In this document: in pieces, positions 50,541-60,951 of the stretch | Layout of the letters: every line of letters begins with the position of its first letter | Numbering within the stretch: the first letter of the stretch is position 1 | Source: F1-60-MAGs149 sp037133755 | GTDB lineage: Bacteria; Actinomycetota; Thermoleophilia; Gaiellales; F1-60-MAGs149 | Direction of reading: 5' to 3' | DNA: 64,000 nucleotides | Assembly (NCBI GenBank): GCA_037133755.1 | Contig: JBAXNN010000004.1 | Span: 132,412-196,411 of the forward strand | Notes under the pieces: generated by a model | What the model was told of the DNA's origin: nothing | What the model saw: the letters and a program-made list of their open reading frames with translations, nothing else | The model's database searches: none | Program-made: the position numbers and the translations under genes

Positions 50541-51454
50541 CGTGTGACCAACCGTAGCGCACCGGGCAAGCACCGGAAGGTCGACGGTGTCGTACCGGCC
50601 AGCTCGCCATCGGCTTCGATCTGCAGCGGCGTCGCGCCCGATACCTTCACTTCGACGCCCTTGACGTGCGTGATCTGCGGATGCTCACCGAGCGTGCCCG
50701 TGTAGAGGCGGTGCAGGTTGAGGGCGAGGTCCTTTGCTCCGACATCGCCGACGAGGACCATGTCGAGCAGGCCGTCGTCCTGGCGCGCGCCGTGCGCGAC
50801 CTTGATGCCGCCGCCGAGCGAATGGCCGATTGCGCAGACGATCGCCGACGCGGTGACGTCCATCGGGCGGCCGTCGAGCTCCACGTGGACCGGCGTGTTC
50901 GTGTAGCCGCGAAAGCCTTGGAATGCCGCGATCAGGAACGTCGGCGTGCCGCCGAGGCGCTTCGACATCTGGTTGGCACGCAGTGCGATCGCGCCGGTCA
51001 CACCGCAGGAGGCGGCATTGGCGAAGCGGCGCCCGCCCTCGGGATCGTCGGTGGCGATCAGCTCGCCGACGTCGACCTTGCCGATCGGGCCCTCGGCGAT
51101 CGCGCGGATCGCGTCGGCTGCCTTCGTCGGGATGCTGTGGCTGCGGATGAAGTCGCGGCCGGTGCCGCGGGCGATCACGCCGAGCGCGGCGTTGCCAAAC
51201 GGCGTGCCGCCGGGACCGACGAGGCCGTTCACGACCTCATGCACCGTGCCATCGCCGCCAACTGCGACCACAACATCGGCACCCGCCATGCTCGCCTCGC
51301 GCGCCAACTCGGTGGCGTGGCCGGCGGCCTCGGTGATGCGCTCCTCGACCCGCACGCCCAGGCGCTGCGCCTCCGCGATCAGCCCCGGCCACTCCTGCCC
51401 GGTCTTGCCGTTGGCGGAGGCGGGGTTGATGATCAGGACGACGCGACGGCTCAT
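50537..51454 (-). CDS. Diacylglycerol kinase-family lipid kinase
   Basis: A 305-residue DagK/YegS/sphingosine-kinase-like enzyme. The catalytic N-terminal domain has VVLIINPASANGKTG, the nucleotide motif VVVAVGGDGTVHEVVNGL, and LGVIARGTGRDFIRS. The C-terminal beta domain includes QDDGLLDMVLV. It phosphorylates a lipid hydroxyl for phospholipid recycling. ATG at 51454 overlaps the upstream PNP stop (ATGA); its own stop overlaps the YcnI start. Confidence 0.9.
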   Translation of the reverse strand: MSRRVVLIINPASANGKTGQEWPGLIAEAQRLGVRVEERITEAAGHATELAREASMAGADVVVAVGGDGTVHEVVNGLVGPGGTPFGNAALGVIARGTGRDFIRSHSIPTKAADAIRAIAEGPIGKVDVGELIATDDPEGGRRFANAASCGVTGAIALRANQMSKRLGGTPTFLIAAFQGFRGYTNTPVHVELDGRPMDVTASAIVCAIGHSLGGGIKVAHGARQDDGLLDMVLVGDVGAKDLALNLHRLYTGTLGEHPQITHVKGVEVKVSGATPLQIEADGELAGTTPSTFRCLPGALRLVTR

Positions 51455-52170
51455 TTGGGCTTGGGCTCCGAGAGGAGGGCGCCCAGGGCGACGGGCGCGG
51501 CGGTCAGGAAGGCGGCACGATGCTCGTCGGCCGTCCACTGCGTGGCGGGAGCATCGACGACGTTCGAGCAGACGAGGAACGAGCCGGCCGAGATGCCGCG
51601 CAGCGGCGCGAGCGTGAGCAGCGTGGCGGTCTCCATGTCGACGCCGACGGCACCGCGCGCGGCCCAGCGGCGGTCGAGGTCATCGTCGGGATCGAAGTAG
51701 AGGTCGGTCGTCGCGACGAGGCCGACGCGCATGCGCACGCCGAGGTGCTTGGCGTCGTGGACGGCGGCGTGCACGATCTCGAAGTCGGCCATCGGCGCGT
51801 GCGGCTCGCCGCCGACGAGCGCGCGGCTGGCGCCGTCGTGCGGAATCGCGGCGGCGGCACAGAGCAGGTCGCCGGGCTGGAAGGCGGGGGAGAGGGAGCC
51901 GAACGTGCCGAGTCGCACGATGCGCGTGACGCCCGCCTGCACGAGCTCTTCCACCACGAGCGCTGCCGATGCGCCGCCGATCCCGTGCGTCTGAATGCCC
52001 ACGCGCTTGCCGTTGAACGTGCCGACGTACCCGAGCATGCCGCGCGCATCGCCGACCAGCTGCGCGTCCTCGAGCACCTCGGCGGCGAGCAGCTCGACGC
52101 GCTTGGGATCGCCCACGATCAGCACGTGTGTGCCGAATGCGCCGGGCTCGGAGGTGACGACTTCTGCCAT
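51451..52170 (-). CDS. Nucleoside phosphorylase (PNP/uridine phosphorylase family)
   Basis: A 239-residue PNP/UDP-family phosphorylase: HVLIVGDPKRVELLAAEVL, the phosphate-binding RIVRLGTFGSLS, and the substrate segment GAVGVDMETATLLTL with the nucleobase/ribose Glu. It cleaves nucleosides with phosphate; whether purine or uridine cannot be read off. ATG at 52170 with TACGAT 7 nt upstream; ATG at 52179 is unlikely. First of the PNP / lipid kinase / YcnI coupled operon and divergent from an MFS gene. Confidence 0.85.
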   Translation of the reverse strand: MAEVVTSEPGAFGTHVLIVGDPKRVELLAAEVLEDAQLVGDARGMLGYVGTFNGKRVGIQTHGIGGASAALVVEELVQAGVTRIVRLGTFGSLSPAFQPGDLLCAAAAIPHDGASRALVGGEPHAPMADFEIVHAAVHDAKHLGVRMRVGLVATTDLYFDPDDDLDRRWAARGAVGVDMETATLLTLAPLRGISAGSFLVCSNVVDAPATQWTADEHRAAFLTAAPVALGALLSEPKPK

Positions 52171-52177
52171 GGGCGGC

Positions 52178-52198
52178 ATCGTAGGGGCGCGGTACCGT
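52178..52198. promoter_or_regulatory. Divergent leaderless promoters: nucleoside phosphorylase and MFS transporter
   Basis: Minus strand TACGAT (52178-52183), 7 nt before the ATG at 52170. Plus strand TACCGT (52193-52198), 6 nt before the ATG at 52205. Both promoters are packed in the 34-bp divergent gap. Confidence 0.45.
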
Positions 52199-52204
52199 GT
52201 CTGC

Positions 52205-53419
52205 ATGTCGCACGCGCCTGCCGCCTCGCCCGTCCGAGCCGGTGCCGGCGCGATTCTGGCGCTGTCGATCGCGTCGGCGACGATGTTCATGATCCCGTAC
52301 TCGACGCAGGCGATCGTGCCCGAGATCGGGCGCAGCCTGGCGGTCAGCCCGGCGGTGACGGGCCTGACGATCACCGTCGTCGTGATCGGCATCGCGCTCG
52401 GCGCGTGGCTGATGGGCCCGCTGTCGGATCGCATCGGGCGCCGCGAGGTGATGTTCGGGTCGTGCGCGCTGCTCGCGGTGCCGACGATCTTGATTGTCTT
52501 CGTCTCGGGCATCGTCGAGCTCCTCGTGCTGCGCTCGCTGCAGGGATTGCTCCTGCCGGGGCTGCTGACGGTCGCCACGGCCTACGTCTACGAGGCCTTC
52601 CCCGCGCACCGCGTGCCAACGGTCGTCGGCATCTACACGTCAGCGCTCGTGCTCGGTGGCTTCCTCGGCCGCACGATCCCCGCGATCCTGGTCGAGTCCA
52701 CCGGCTGGCGCGAGTCGCTCGCCGTGCTGGCGATCCCGGTACTCATCAGCGCCGTGCTGGTCCGCATCCTGCTGCCCGTCGCACCGCCACCGCCGAAGGC
52801 GCGCTCGCCACTGCGCGCTCTCAAGGCGCACCTGCGCAACACGCCGATCCTGCTCAACGCGTTTGCCGCCGGCACGACGTTCTTCGCCTTCGTTGGCCTG
52901 TTCTCGGTCCTCGCCTACCGGCTCGAGTCGAGCGTCTTCGGCATGAGCCACACGGAGGTTGGCGCGTTCTACATCGTCTGGCTCGTCGGTGCGCTCGCGC
53001 CGTTCGCCGTGCGCATCGCCGGGCGCCTCGGCCCGCGCACCGTGCTGCCCGTCTTTCCCGTCGTGGCCGCGGCTGGTCTGCTCGTCGGCTGCATTCCGAG
53101 CCTGCTGCCGACGGTCGTCGGGATGATGGTGATGGCCGGCAGCCTGTTCTTCATGGTCGGCGTCGCCCAGCTGCTCGTACCGCAGCTGACGTTGCGCGAC
53201 CGCGGCAGTGCGATGAGCCTGCACCTGACGATTTACTACCTGCTCGGCTCGCTCGGCCCGTTCGTGATCGGCGCCGCCTGGAGCGAGTGGGGGTGGGCCG
53301 GCGCCGTCACCTTTGCGATGGGTGCATTAGTGATCGCCTTCGCGCTGACAGTGGTTCTCCGTCGTTCCGCCCCCAGCGACGCCGCACCCCAAGGCGAAAC
53401 AGAGCCGCTGCTATCGTGA
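52205..53419 (+). CDS. Major facilitator superfamily transporter
   Basis: A 404-residue MFS permease with twelve predicted transmembrane helices. The loop 2-3 signature GPLSDRIGRREVMFG (GxLxDRxGRR) is clear, and GLLTVATAYVYEAFPAHRVP matches drug:H+ antiporter-like members. Substrate unknown; the YceL/Bcr-like appearance suggests export of small compounds. ATG at 52205 follows a leaderless promoter. Confidence 0.85.
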   Translation: MSHAPAASPVRAGAGAILALSIASATMFMIPYSTQAIVPEIGRSLAVSPAVTGLTITVVVIGIALGAWLMGPLSDRIGRREVMFGSCALLAVPTILIVFVSGIVELLVLRSLQGLLLPGLLTVATAYVYEAFPAHRVPTVVGIYTSALVLGGFLGRTIPAILVESTGWRESLAVLAIPVLISAVLVRILLPVAPPPPKARSPLRALKAHLRNTPILLNAFAAGTTFFAFVGLFSVLAYRLESSVFGMSHTEVGAFYIVWLVGALAPFAVRIAGRLGPRTVLPVFPVVAAAGLLVGCIPSLLPTVVGMMVMAGSLFFMVGVAQLLVPQLTLRDRGSAMSLHLTIYYLLGSLGPFVIGAAWSEWGWAGAVTFAMGALVIAFALTVVLRRSAPSDAAPQGETEPLLS

Positions 53420-53459
53420 GACCACTGACGCACCCGCGTCACCGACCCGCCGGAGCACC

Positions 53460-55415
<1,956 letters not shown>

Positions 55416-55440
55416 CGCCGCCCGATAAGGCGGGGGCGCG
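55416..55440 (+). terminator. Possible hairpin after ftsH
   Basis: CCGCC (55418-55422) and GGCGG (55429-55433) around a six-base loop directly after the stop, with more G/C pairing outside. No T-run; weak evidence. Confidence 0.25.
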
Positions 55441-55513
55441 GTTCACCCGTCAGTTGGGGGATTGAGGGGCTATCCCTACTGCGCAAAGGCGTCGGAGGTG
55501 CAACTGTCGAGGC

Positions 55514-56305
55514 ATGCGCACGCGAATCACTCCCTCCCTGGTTCTGTCAATCATCGCCGTGGTGTTGTCGCTGACGGGCGTCGGCTATGCGGCGACGCAG
55601 TTGCCGCGCGACTCGGTTGGGTCGGCGCAGATCAGGGATGAGGCGGTGCAGTCGTCCGACATCAAGGCCGGCGCGGTCGGCTCGTCGGAACTCGCGGCCG
55701 GTGCCGTGGACGGCGAGAAGATCAAGAGCGGTTCGATCCAGTTGTCGGATCTAAGCAAGGGCGCGCTGAAGGGCCTCGACGGCAAGGATGGTGCGCAGGG
55801 TCCGGCTGGACCCGCTGGACCGACGGGGCCGGCCGGTGCGAGCGGATCGGGTGGCGGGGGCGGGCTGACGGTGACCGACGCGCACGGCACGACGGTTGGG
55901 ACGCTCCTCTTCGACAACTATCCCTCTTCGGTGGAGGTCGTTACGCCCGATGGGCGGTTCGCATATTACGAGTCGAGGGGCGGCGGCCTTCGTCTTAGGT
56001 CTCAGATCAGCGACATCATCTCGCTCGACCCGTCCTGCGCCGGCCCGTTGTACATGCGCACGGGCCAGCTTGCCAACCTTCCTCGCGGCCAGGTGTTTCT
56101 CGGCTGGCAAAGCGGCGAGGCGGCCTTCACCGCTGGAGACGTGACGATTTCGCCTGCTCACACCACGAACGTGTACGCGGTCAACGCCGACGGAACGTGT
56201 GAGGCTGGAGTGCCTGGCGACCACTGGGACAGCCCGTCGACCTTCACCCGCCTCGAGTCGACCACGGCAGTGACCACGATCTACAAACCGCTGACCTACC
56301 ACTGA
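55514..56305 (+). CDS. Exported protein with short collagen-like repeat (copy 2)
   Basis: A 263-residue protein: signal/anchor (SLVLSIIAVVLSLTGVGYAA), the conserved LPRDSVGSAQIRDEAVQSS segment, repeated AGAV/SGSI-type units, then a short Gly-X-Y tract (GAQGPAGPAGPTGPAGASG) and a C-terminal beta-rich domain with four conserved-looking aromatic strands. It shares N-terminal architecture with the protein at 35899, but the C-terminal domains differ. GGAGGT lies 14 nt before the ATG. Probably a surface stalk; function unknown. Confidence 0.75.
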   Translation: MRTRITPSLVLSIIAVVLSLTGVGYAATQLPRDSVGSAQIRDEAVQSSDIKAGAVGSSELAAGAVDGEKIKSGSIQLSDLSKGALKGLDGKDGAQGPAGPAGPTGPAGASGSGGGGGLTVTDAHGTTVGTLLFDNYPSSVEVVTPDGRFAYYESRGGGLRLRSQISDIISLDPSCAGPLYMRTGQLANLPRGQVFLGWQSGEAAFTAGDVTISPAHTTNVYAVNADGTCEAGVPGDHWDSPSTFTRLESTTAVTTIYKPLTYH

Positions 56306-56350
56306 CCCCGCGCCCAACGGGTCGCCCTGCCCGCCCGACGCGCCGGCACC

Positions 56351-56356
56351 TAGACT
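56351..56356 (+). promoter_or_regulatory. Minus-10 element of the two-component operon
   Basis: TAGACT, 24 nt upstream of the response-regulator ATG at 56381. In contrast to most genes here the message has a leader with GAAAGG before the start. Confidence 0.35.
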
Positions 56357-56380
56357 GCTCAGACCACGACGAAAGGCCCG

Positions 56381-57109
56381 ATGTCCCACCCGCAGCGGAA
56401 CGCGCCAGCGCCCGATGAGGCTCCGGCAGGGGACGGATGCGGCGCGGGCGGCGCGCTCCGCGTGCTGATCGTCGAGGACGACGCGCTACTGCGAAGCGCG
56501 CTCGTTGGAGCACTCGCATCCGACCGCATCGAGATTGTCGGCAACTGCTCGACGGCGGCTGAGGCGATCACCATCGCGCGACGGAAGCGGCCCGCTGTGC
56601 TCGTCACCGACCTCGATCTCGGCGCGCGCCCCAACGGCATCGAGCTCGCGCACGTCCTGCGCCGCACCGACCCGAGTCTCGCGATCGTGCTGCTCACGTC
56701 GTATGCCGACCCGCGGCTCGTCGACGCCAAGCTGGCCCAGTTGCCAGAGGGCGCCGAGTACGTCGTCAAGCAGTCGGTCGAGAATCTCGACGCCATCGCC
56801 GCGGCGATCGGTCGCGCGGTTGCGCAGATGCGCGTCGTTGACCGCCCGGGAAGTGCTCCAAACCCGAGTGCCGTCGCGTTGACCGACACGCAGCTCGAGA
56901 CGTTGCGCCTGGTCGCTGAGGGACTCACGAACGAGCAGATTGCTGCCGAGCGCGTCGTTACCCGCAAGTCCGTCGAGGTTTCGATCGCGCGTCTCGCCCG
57001 CGAGCTCGACCTTCCTGCGGGACGCGCCGGCAACCAGCGCGTGCTGTTGACGCGCGCCTACTACGAGTTGAGCGGCCAGCCGCCCCGTGCCCCGCACCCA
57101 GCCCCCTAG
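56381..57109 (+). CDS. NarL/FixJ-type response regulator
   Basis: A 242-residue regulator. Receiver domain: acidic pocket ED-D at 32-34, phospho-acceptor Asp77 in VTDLDLG, Thr106 in LLTSYAD and Lys130 in YVVKQS. The C-terminal LuxR-type helix-turn-helix is LTDTQLETLRLVAEGLTNEQ followed by RKSVEVSIARLARELD. A 25-residue Pro/Ala-rich extension precedes the receiver. It shares 23 bp with the following histidine kinase gene, so the pair is co-translated. Targets unknown. Confidence 0.88.
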   Translation: MSHPQRNAPAPDEAPAGDGCGAGGALRVLIVEDDALLRSALVGALASDRIEIVGNCSTAAEAITIARRKRPAVLVTDLDLGARPNGIELAHVLRRTDPSLAIVLLTSYADPRLVDAKLAQLPEGAEYVVKQSVENLDAIAAAIGRAVAQMRVVDRPGSAPNPSAVALTDTQLETLRLVAEGLTNEQIAAERVVTRKSVEVSIARLARELDLPAGRAGNQRVLLTRAYYELSGQPPRAPHPAP

Positions 57110-58802
57110 TCTCCGCGACCGGATTGGCGGTCGCTGGGCGGTGTCGCTGCCCGGCTACCTGATCACCTGCGTGCTGATCGCGATCAGCACACTCGTCTTC
57201 CGCCTGCCGGCGTTCGCCCGCGACGTGCCGCTTGCGTACCTCCTGCTCGTGCTGCTCGTGCAGGCCGCGGCGGTCGGGCTGGTCTTCCTGCTCGCCGATC
57301 GGGTGCTGCTGCGCCACCGCCGCGAGCGCCCGGCCAGCCCATGGCTCGTGGTCGCCATCAGCGTGGCGATCGGGCTGGTGCGCATCGTTGCGCTCGTGGT
57401 GCTCAACCGCGCTACGGGCCACCAGCTTGCCGCCAGTGCCACGCCCATCAACCTTTTGCTGATCGGCGCAGTCACGGGTGGCGTGCTGCTGCCGGTCTCC
57501 GCCGTGCTGCTCTCGACGATCGACTGGTACCGCGCGGAGCGCGAGCGGCTGATCGCCGCCGACGTGCGCCTTGAGGTAGAACGCATGCAGGCGACGGGCG
57601 CCATCGAGACCATGCGCGAACTCGTTCTCGAGGCCGCCTACGGACGCTTCGATGCCACGCGGACGGAGACGGCTGCGCTGCTTGAGGCTGTGGATGCTGC
57701 CGACGAGCGGCTTGTGCACGACTCATCGTCGGCGCTTCTGCGTGCGGCACGCCTTGACGTGCGGGACACGAGCCACGCGCTCTGGGCCGCCTCCACGGCA
57801 CGCTACCCCCGCATCCACTGGCTCGACGTGCTCGCCAGTGCGGCGCGCCTCCAGCCGCTGCCCGAGCGCATCGCGCTGCCGGCCGCAATCGTCGTGATGC
57901 TGCCGGCGCTCCTGATCGTGCAGGGGCTTGGCGGGGCGATGATCACCGCCGTCGCGCTGATCGTCGCCGGTCTCGTCCTCTACCCGCTCGGGCGCCGGGC
58001 CATCCGCGCGCTGCCAGCGCTTGCGATCCCGCTCACGATCCTCGTTGCCGCGGCCACGAGCACGGTCGCGATCACCGTGCTGCTGGCGGCCGGCGATTAC
58101 GAGCGGTACCTGCCGCGCCTGGCAGGCTTCGTCCTCGGCGTGGTCGTCATCACGCTTCTGACGAGCGCGGTCCTGACGGCCCTGCGTTCCACCGAGGACA
58201 CGTTGACTGAGTTGCGCGCGATCGTGAGTGAGGCAGAGATCGAGACGCGCGCCGCGGCGGAGGCTCGACACGACCTTGATCGCGAGCTCGCTGCGTTCCT
58301 GCACGGCACGCTCCAGACCCGTCTCGTCGCGGCCGCCTATGAGATCGAGAACGCGCAGCGACGCGGCGATCAGGTCGGGCTTGCGGACGCGCTTGCCAGC
58401 GCTCGTGCGGCGCTTGACGACCTGCCTCGCCAGAGTGCTGGCAATGACCCCGTGTCACTCGGGCAGGCGCGCCAGACGTTCGATGAGCGCTGGACCGGTG
58501 CGCTCGCTCTGACCTGGGACCTGCCCGCCGAGGAGCCGCCGGCCGCGGTTACGCGGGCGCTGACCGATGTGATCCAGGAGTGCCTCTCGAACGCGTTGAT
58601 CCACGGGCACGCGACCGCGGCGACCATCATCGTGCGTGCACAAGACGCGACGCTCGAGGTGACTGTCGTCGACAACGGCATCGGCCCGCAGGACGGCGCA
58701 CCCGGTCTCGGCGCAACGGTGCTCGCGAGCGTCACTGGCGGCACCTGGGAGCTTGCTGAGTATCCCGGCGGTGCCATCGTGCGTGCTGTCGTACCGTGCT
58801 GA
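57087..58802 (+). CDS. Membrane histidine kinase, HisKA_3-like
   Basis: A 571-residue sensor kinase. About eight transmembrane helices in two groups (residues about 20-130 and 270-360) are separated by a cytosolic helical linker. The phospho-acceptor His is probably in LAAFLHGTLQTRLVAAAYE, an actinobacterial variant of the HisKA_3 box; the ATPase domain has IQECLSNALIHG (N-box) and VVDNGIGPQDG (G1). GTG at 57087 overlaps the response-regulator gene by 23 bp; GTG at 57138 is an alternative start. A membrane-stress sensor is plausible, without direct evidence. Confidence 0.82.
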   Translation: MPRTQPPSLRDRIGGRWAVSLPGYLITCVLIAISTLVFRLPAFARDVPLAYLLLVLLVQAAAVGLVFLLADRVLLRHRRERPASPWLVVAISVAIGLVRIVALVVLNRATGHQLAASATPINLLLIGAVTGGVLLPVSAVLLSTIDWYRAERERLIAADVRLEVERMQATGAIETMRELVLEAAYGRFDATRTETAALLEAVDAADERLVHDSSSALLRAARLDVRDTSHALWAASTARYPRIHWLDVLASAARLQPLPERIALPAAIVVMLPALLIVQGLGGAMITAVALIVAGLVLYPLGRRAIRALPALAIPLTILVAAATSTVAITVLLAAGDYERYLPRLAGFVLGVVVITLLTSAVLTALRSTEDTLTELRAIVSEAEIETRAAAEARHDLDRELAAFLHGTLQTRLVAAAYEIENAQRRGDQVGLADALASARAALDDLPRQSAGNDPVSLGQARQTFDERWTGALALTWDLPAEEPPAAVTRALTDVIQECLSNALIHGHATAATIIVRAQDATLEVTVVDNGIGPQDGAPGLGATVLASVTGGTWELAEYPGGAIVRAVVPC

Positions 58803-58824
58803 CCCGGTCGAGCGCTGCGTCTTC

Positions 58825-60288
58825 CTACGCGGTGCCGCCGTGCCGCCAGATGACCTCGCCGTCCACGACGACGTCCTCGGTCGGCTTGTCCTTCTTGACG
58901 AGCTTGAGCAGGATCGGGAACGTGATCGGGCCGAGCGCGAGCGCGACCGCGGGCTTCCAGATCGCCTCCACGCCGCCGTCGTCGTACGACTTGTAGATCG
59001 CGAAGAGGATGATCGCGATCGGGAAGGACACGACCGCGATGGCGACCGGCCAGCCGCCCGGCACGCGGAACGGGCGCACGATGTTCGGCAGCTTCCAGCG
59101 CAGGATCAGGAACGTGATGAACTGCAGGATCAGCGCGAAGGAGTAGACGGCGACATCGATGATCACGAGGTCGACGAACGCATTGAGGCAGAACAGGCTG
59201 TAGATCACCGAGCAGATCACAATCGAGATCCATGGCGTGCCGAAGCGGGGGTGCAGACGCGTCATAAAAGCGGGCAGGTAGCCATCGCGCGCCATCACGT
59301 ACGGGATGCGCGACACGCTCAGCAGCAGGCCGGAGAACAGGCCGATCATCGAGATGAAGCCGCCGAAGGTGATCAGGGCCTTGAGCCACTCGCCGCCGAA
59401 GTCGTAGCCCACGAGCGAGAACGTGCCCGCGGTCCATTCCTCCCACGGCACACCCGAGGCGAGACCCGCCACGACGGGCAGCACGTAGCACGCGGTGATC
59501 AGCGGAATCGAGATGAACAGCGCCAGCGGGAAGTTGCGCCGCGGGCGCTCGATTTCGCCGGCCACGGTCGAGAGGCCATCCCAGCCGAGGTAGTTCCACA
59601 TGCCGATCCAGATGCCGGCACCGACCGCCGAGGCGACCGTCACGCCCGGCGGATGCAGCGGCACCAGCGGGTTGATGCCGTCGGCCAGCAGCTTCGGCAG
59701 CCCGATCGCGACGAGGATGATGAACGGGATCAGCAGGATCGCCATGAAGATCAGCGAGGAATCGCCGACCGTGCGCGCGCCGCGGATGTTGAGGTACGTC
59801 AGCGGCCAGATCACGGCCAGGCAGACGAGCCAGTGCACGTCGAACTCCACCGGGCCGAGCGTGAACAGCGTGTTGGCACCCGCGCCGGCCGGCGCCCAGT
59901 AGACAGCGAGGAAGTCGGCGAACAGCACGGGATAGATCGCCATATCGACCCAGGTGGTGAGCCACGACCAGAACGCCTCTTGGTACCCCCAGAAACGACC
60001 CATGCCGGCCTTGACCCACTGGTAGTAGCCACCCTCGACCGGGATCGCCGCGCCGAGCTCGGCCACTACGAGCGCGCTGGGCACGCTGTAGAAGATTGGG
60101 AGCAGCAGCAGGAGCAGGATCGCAATGCCCGGCCCGGACAGGCTGATCATGTCCTCGAGGCCGTAGGCACCGCCGGAGACCGTGAAGAACATCACGCCGA
60201 TCAGCGGCACCAGGCGCAGCTGGCGCTTCGCCGTCGCCGAGACGATGTCGGATGCCGTCAGTTGTGGGACCGGGGGAGCGGCGGACAT
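58825..60288 (-). CDS. APC-superfamily amino acid permease
   Basis: A 487-residue, roughly twelve-helix APC transporter. Helix 1 carries VMFFTVSGGAYGLEDMIS with the unwound glycine segment used to bind amino groups; further on are ELGAAIPVEGGYYQWVKAG, GMWNYLGWDGLSTVAGEI and ISMIGLFSGLLLSVSRIPY. It imports an amino acid or amine by proton symport. ATG at 60288 behind TATGCT (6 nt) and a TetR-like palindrome at 60305-60318, so expression is probably repressed until a ligand is present. It converges on the histidine kinase gene. Confidence 0.85.
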   Translation of the reverse strand: MSAAPPVPQLTASDIVSATAKRQLRLVPLIGVMFFTVSGGAYGLEDMISLSGPGIAILLLLLLPIFYSVPSALVVAELGAAIPVEGGYYQWVKAGMGRFWGYQEAFWSWLTTWVDMAIYPVLFADFLAVYWAPAGAGANTLFTLGPVEFDVHWLVCLAVIWPLTYLNIRGARTVGDSSLIFMAILLIPFIILVAIGLPKLLADGINPLVPLHPPGVTVASAVGAGIWIGMWNYLGWDGLSTVAGEIERPRRNFPLALFISIPLITACYVLPVVAGLASGVPWEEWTAGTFSLVGYDFGGEWLKALITFGGFISMIGLFSGLLLSVSRIPYVMARDGYLPAFMTRLHPRFGTPWISIVICSVIYSLFCLNAFVDLVIIDVAVYSFALILQFITFLILRWKLPNIVRPFRVPGGWPVAIAVVSFPIAIILFAIYKSYDDGGVEAIWKPAVALALGPITFPILLKLVKKDKPTEDVVVDGEVIWRHGGTA

Positions 60289-60294
60289 GAGCGG

Positions 60295-60318
60295 AGCATA
60301 CGCCTGACTGGTCAGTCA
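60295..60318 (-). promoter_or_regulatory. Promoter and TetR-like operator of the APC permease
   Basis: TATGCT (60295-60300, minus strand) ends 6 nt before the ATG. Immediately upstream TGACTGGTCAGTCA (60305-60318) is an inverted repeat (arms TGACTG/CAGTCA) of the type bound by TetR-family repressors, between the minus-10 and minus-35. Confidence 0.5.
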
Positions 60319-60399
60319 AACCAGCGGGGGCGTGGCAATCGCTACACGGGTTCCCCGACCTCCGCTAGGGTTCCCACCCATCGGGGCGCCCCGCTCCGC

Positions 60400-60423
60400 G
60401 CTGCCGTCTGAATTTCAGGCAGC
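60400..60423 (+). promoter_or_regulatory. Hairpin in the rpmG leader
   Basis: GCTGCC/GGCAGC outer arms with an inner CTGAA/TTCAG stem form a stem-loop 24 nt before the rpmG ATG. It could influence translation of the ribosomal-protein message; no known motif recognised. Confidence 0.3.
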
Positions 60424-60447
60424 GACCCTCATCCAAGGAACGAATCG

Positions 60448-60612
60448 ATGGCGAAGGCCGGAATCCGCATCGCAGTCACGATGGCTTGCACCGAGTGCAA
60501 GGAGCGGAACTACCAGACCAACAAGTCGAAGCGGAACACCCCTGACCGCATCGAGCTGAACAAGTTCTGCCGCCGCTGCGGTAAGAGCACGACGCATCGC
60601 GAGACGCGCTAG
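60448..60612 (+). CDS. rpmG: 50S ribosomal protein L33
   Basis: A 54-residue L33 with the four zinc-binding cysteines (CTECKERNY and CRRCGKSTTH), the C+ form of the protein. It starts the rpmG-secE-nusG-rplKAJL block, as usual in actinobacteria. ATG at 60448 preceded by AAGGA. It binds 23S rRNA near the E-site. Confidence 0.95.
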   Translation: MAKAGIRIAVTMACTECKERNYQTNKSKRNTPDRIELNKFCRRCGKSTTHRETR

Positions 60613-60617
60613 CCCCC

Positions 60618-60935
60618 GTGGCCGACGCGGACGACACCGCTCCGAAGAAGGAGTCGCGCCAAGAGCGCGCTGAGCGCCGCCGTCAAGAGCGCGCCGCTCG
60701 CACGCGCCCGACCAAGAGCCAGTCCGGTCATGCGGCCGAGCGCGCCGGCTTCGGCACCTTCGTCCGGGAGTGCTGGGCCGAGCTCAAGCGCGTTCAGTGG
60801 CCCACGCGTCCCGTCCTGATCCAGGCCACGGCCGTCGTGATCCTCACGTGCCTCATCGTCGGTGTGTACCTGTACGCACTCGACTCCATCTTCTCCAAGC
60901 TCGCCGGTTGGCTCATCAACCAGCAGGCTGGCTAG
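60618..60935 (+). CDS. secE: Preprotein translocase subunit SecE
   Basis: A 105-residue SecE. A charged N-terminal tail (KKESRQERAERRRQERAART) is followed by the amphipathic segment FVRECWAELKRVQWPTRP and one transmembrane helix (ATAVVILTCLIVGVYLYALD). It clamps SecY in the Sec channel. GTG at 60618, 5 bp after the rpmG stop. Confidence 0.95.
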   Translation: MADADDTAPKKESRQERAERRRQERAARTRPTKSQSGHAAERAGFGTFVRECWAELKRVQWPTRPVLIQATAVVILTCLIVGVYLYALDSIFSKLAGWLINQQAG

Positions 60936-60951
60936 TCAACGAGGTCCATCC

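Noticed and set aside
60289..60447. tRNA-Trp before rpmG/secE, as in many bacteria
   Set aside because: No cloverleaf, no CCA-type acceptor end and no T-arm consensus; only a TetR-like palindrome and a small leader hairpin are present.
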